Of a stretch of DNA of 64,000 bases, positions 61,568 through 64,000 are shown piece by piece; the first letter of the stretch is position 1; the number at the start of each line of letters is the position of its first letter. The position numbers and the translations under genes were made by a program. The stretch is from Breznakiella homolactica. Its GTDB lineage: Bacteria > Spirochaetota > Spirochaetia > Treponematales > Breznakiellaceae. The stretch spans positions 2,914,001 through 2,978,000 of the forward strand of contig NZ_CP067089.2 of the NCBI RefSeq assembly GCF_016616095.2, written 5' to 3'. The notes beneath the pieces are model-generated. The model searched no databases and had not been told where the DNA came from. It worked only from the letters and a program-made list of their open reading frames with translations.

Positions 61568-62611
61568 TTACCGGGTGCCTGTGCGTGCCAGACTGGAACG
61601 GATATTGAGGTACTTAAGGGGGTCAACCACATCGGATCCGATGTGCACTTCGTAATGAAGATGCGGTCCCGTGGACAGCCCCGTATTGCCGATATACCCG
61701 ATCACCTGGCCCTGCTGGACCCGCTGTCCCCGGTATACCCGGGATTCGCGGAGGTGAGCGTACCGGGTATAAAACCCGTGTTTATGTTTGATTATGACGT
61801 AGTTTCCAAACCCGTTGGCATCGTATTCCACGGTAACGACCTGTCCGTCCGCGGTTGCGATAACCGGATCGCCCTGGCGGTAGGTGGAAAGGTCTATACC
61901 TTTATGGATGTACCACAGGCCCGTAAAGGGATTCTCGTTCTGCCCGAAAAACATTGAAATATGGCCGATGCCGCCCTTGATGGGCCACATGCTGGGAATA
62001 TCCGTAAGCAGGGCGCTCTGGGAATCCAGGAGACTCCCTATTTCCTTTACCGGATCAACGGCGGATGAAAGATATCCCGCCAGACGGCGGACATCGTCAA
62101 CTTCCCTGAGAGAACCTTCGGCGCTTTCCTTTATATCAAAGAAAGACGATAAGTCCCCGGAAAAGGAAGCGTTCTGGGCATCCGCCACGCTTCTGTCTAT
62201 ACCCAAGGTGGAAAGGGTGGACGCCAGAGCAGCCTCAAATCCCCTGGCCGCCCTGAGGAGCCGGGATGTCTCATCCCTGAGCTCATCGAGATTCGCCTGG
62301 GTTTGCCGGAGCTTTCCGTCTTTTTCCAGAAGGGTACCCTGGGTACCGCTGTATTCGGCGCCGTACCAGATAAACGCGCCGACGATTCCTACAAACAAAA
62401 AAACCACGCACAGCATGGAAAAAACCGTGACGTGCATGTTATATACTTTTTTCTCGGAGTGGGGGACCAGCATCACGGTGTAACGCCGTCCGAAGAGCCT
62501 GAAAATTCCCTTAAAGAAAGAAGCGATTCCCTTTCCAACAGCGGCAGCCATATTTTTAAATTTTCTGACTATGCTGTTTTCCAGTCTTTTATATTTATGG
62601 ACCGATGCCAC
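61568..62611 (-). CDS. Membrane-anchored M23 (LytM) peptidase
   Basis: 347 residues. Short basic cytoplasmic N terminus, membrane helix about 62-84 (VFSMLCVVFLFVGIVGAFIW), coiled coil about 92-130, then a LytM domain with zinc ligands in YIHKGIDLSTYRQGDPV (His-x-x-x-Asp) and GPHLHYEVH (His-x-His). All ligands are present, so it is likely active on peptidoglycan cross-links. Operon with bactofilin. Confidence 0.93.
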   Translation of the reverse strand: MASVHKYKRLENSIVRKFKNMAAAVGKGIASFFKGIFRLFGRRYTVMLVPHSEKKVYNMHVTVFSMLCVVFLFVGIVGAFIWYGAEYSGTQGTLLEKDGKLRQTQANLDELRDETSRLLRAARGFEAALASTLSTLGIDRSVADAQNASFSGDLSSFFDIKESAEGSLREVDDVRRLAGYLSSAVDPVKEIGSLLDSQSALLTDIPSMWPIKGGIGHISMFFGQNENPFTGLWYIHKGIDLSTYRQGDPVIATADGQVVTVEYDANGFGNYVIIKHKHGFYTRYAHLRESRVYRGQRVQQGQVIGYIGNTGLSTGPHLHYEVHIGSDVVDPLKYLNIRSSLARTGTR

Positions 62612-62938
62612 GGCCGTCTCCTTAGCAGAGGTTACTCAATAAGAATGCTACAAAAACATGGGGACAAACACCCAATTTACTATAGCAAACAAATAACCAA
62701 GATGTCAAATACATAAATCATAATAAAATACAATTCGGCTCTTTATTATCGGTACATAACTATATTTTGTTTAGTATTTTTTATTGAAAACTTCAAAAAA
62801 CACGGTTTTCTTCGGAAAAAAATAAAAACTGCGGCTTTTTGGGGGAGTTTTCCCAAAAAACCGCCGCGGAGATGGGAGATTTTTTACAATTTTAACGGAA
62901 AATACCGTAATTTTTATAAAAATCAGAAAATTTCGGCT
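62612..62938. other. AT-rich intergenic stretch between the M23 peptidase and MCP genes, no gene seen
   Basis: Holds long A/T runs. A G/C-clamped imperfect hairpin (GCGGC...TTGGG with CCCAA...CCGC, near 62832-62866) could end transcription of the methyl-accepting protein gene. Confidence 0.45.
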
Positions 62939-62966
62939 GCCGGACAGTGTTTTTTTGCTGTCCGGC
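62939..62966 (-). terminator. Hairpin after the partial MCP gene
   Basis: GCCGGACAG (62939-62947) pairs perfectly with CTGTCCGGC (62958-62966). It starts 7 bases after the gene's stop codon on the minus strand. The following T content is weak. Confidence 0.6.
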
Positions 62967-62972
62967 GCGAAT

Positions 62973-64000
62973 TTATTCAACTTTAAACCGGGAAACCTCC
63001 TGCACCAGCGTGTCTATATGCTCCTTGTTCTCTCCGCTGATCTCATTTACCCGGTTCACCGCAGTGTTGATCTGCTCCGCTCCGATCGCCATCTCATTCA
63101 CCCCGTTGGTAATTTCCTGAGTCACCCGGCCGAGATTCTGGCTCTCATGGATCACTTCCTTGCTGCCCTGGAGCATCTCGGATGAGCCGCCCTTTACCAT
63201 CTGGGTGATCTCATTCAGCTGTCCGATCGCTTCCAGGATCTGCTTACTCCCCTGGCCCTGTTCTTCCATCGCGTTCCGGATGTTTTCTTCCTGTTCGTAA
63301 ACGGTTCTGACTCCGCCGTCTATGGCCTCGAATTTCAGCAGTACGCCGTCGGTAGACCGCTGGATCTTGTCTATACTTTCCTTGATCTTCTTCAGTACCA
63401 CGCTGATCGTCTTTGACTGTTCCCCCGACGATTCGGCAAGCTTCCGGATTTCGTCGGCAACCACCGCGAACCCTTTCCCCGCTTCCCCGGCGTGCGCCGC
63501 CTCTATCGCGGCGTTCATCGACAGCAGATTCGTCTGGCTCGCGATATTCTCCATCACCGCGTTGATCTCCAATAGGCCTTCCGACTCACGGGAGATCTCC
63601 TGGATATCAGACGATACTTCCTGCAGTCCGCTCCGCCCGACTTCCGACGCATCCGCGAGATTTTTCATGTTATCGCCGTTCTTAACCAGGGTTTGGGTCA
63701 CACTGGTAATATTCGCCAGCATTTCCTCGATCGCGCTGGAAGACTGGGCCACACTCGCCGCCTGGCTTTCTACGTGGCCATTCAGCTTGTCTATGTTCGC
63801 CACCACCTGTTCCATGGTCGAGTTCGTCTCGGTCACACTCGCGGACTGGTTCACTACCTGGCCTTTGATGCTCTGGATATTCGATGTTATCTCATTCATT
63901 GCCGCGGCGGTCTCGGTCATATTGGACGACAGTTCAGTTCCGATATCGAACAGTGTTACCGACTGCTTTTTGATCACCATTACGAGATCCTTGATCTTCT
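62973..64000 (-). CDS. Methyl-accepting chemotaxis protein, N-terminal part outside window
   Basis: The frame is open to the right edge; only the C-terminal signalling half (about 340 residues) is visible. Two blocks of long coiled coil flank the hairpin tip [20 protein letters not shown], followed by [20 protein letters not shown]. No CheR-docking pentapeptide at the end (stops FKVE). A sensor domain would lie beyond the window. An internal ATG at 63980 is not the start, because the codons before it remain in the domain. Confidence 0.92.
   Translation of the reverse strand, partial: KIKDLVMVIKKQSVTLFDIGTELSSNMTETAAAMNEITSNIQSIKGQVVNQSASVTETNSTMEQVVANIDKLNGHVESQAASVAQSSSAIEEMLANITSVTQTLVKNGDNMKNLADASEVGRSGLQEVSSDIQEISRESEGLLEINAVMENIASQTNLLSMNAAIEAAHAGEAGKGFAVVADEIRKLAESSGEQSKTISVVLKKIKESIDKIQRSTDGVLLKFEAIDGGVRTVYEQEENIRNAMEEQGQGSKQILEAIGQLNEITQMVKGGSSEMLQGSKEVIHESQNLGRVTQEITNGVNEMAIGAEQINTAVNRVNEISGENKEHIDTLVQEVSRFKVE

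Noticed and set aside
1..64000. tRNA or rRNA genes, CRISPR arrays, insertion sequences, prophage genes
   Set aside because: No cloverleaf with T-loop consensus, no regularly spaced repeats, and no transposase, integrase or phage structural gene was recognised; a computed scan could still find a degenerate case.

Overview
The window reads as the chromosome of a diderm, chemotactic, fermentative bacterium, most likely a spirochaete of the Treponema/Spirochaeta type. The evidence is the combination of a complete Rnf ion-pumping complex, Lpt and Mla envelope transport, methyl-accepting chemotaxis proteins with cheR/cheB, and a run of M23 peptidase, bactofilin, YaaR-like and RicT-like genes. No rRNA or tRNA gene is present, so the taxonomy is inference. 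Most of the window is GC-rich; bases 1 to about 4060 are clearly AT-rich and look transferred.

Left part (1-8916): a minus-strand sugar/glycan operon runs from a VanZ-like gene through dTDP-glucose 4,6-dehydratase, a Gfo/Idh oxidoreductase, a DegT aminotransferase, a sugar formyltransferase, a broken left-handed beta-helix acyltransferase and a Wzx-type flippase, to a glycyl radical enzyme cut by the window edge. The radical enzyme keeps a Cys-x-Glu active site, which is unexpected in a glycan locus. uppP is read the other way.

Housekeeping and sugar uptake (8983-26149): a deacetylase-fold protein, grpE-dnaK-dnaJ, a methyl-accepting protein and a uridine kinase are followed by a YesN/YesM two-component system divergent from a CUT1-type sugar importer and a GH172 (DUF2961) hydrolase. 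A CMD-fold protein with its PadR regulator follows.

Energy and envelope (26476-39146): rnfCDGEAB; a pair of overlapping genes related to class III nucleotide cyclases whose active-site residues appear to be split between them; a SulP transporter; and mlaE-mlaF-mlaD, in which MlaD carries a long beta-rich C-terminal domain.

Efflux (39358-50244): an adaptor, RND pump, PII-like protein, TolC-like channel, second adaptor and ABC exporter are all on the minus strand, divergent from an OmpR-type sensor/regulator pair. Three promoters here share the same three-box GTAAAAT array (spacing 22 and 11 bases), which points to one local regulon.

Right part (50294-64000): a flavin-dependent reductase lipoprotein, lptB-lptA-lptC, pyrG, cheR-cheB, a small metal-site protein, a methyltransferase, RicT-like, YaaR-like, bactofilin and M23 peptidase genes, and a methyl-accepting protein cut by the right edge. 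Large palindromic repeats of about 200 bases lie at 52377-52581 and 56201-56403. They share ends and a 33-35 base core, while their stems differ in sequence but stay complementary. A shorter relative lies at 10244-10366. No CRISPR array, insertion sequence or prophage was seen.
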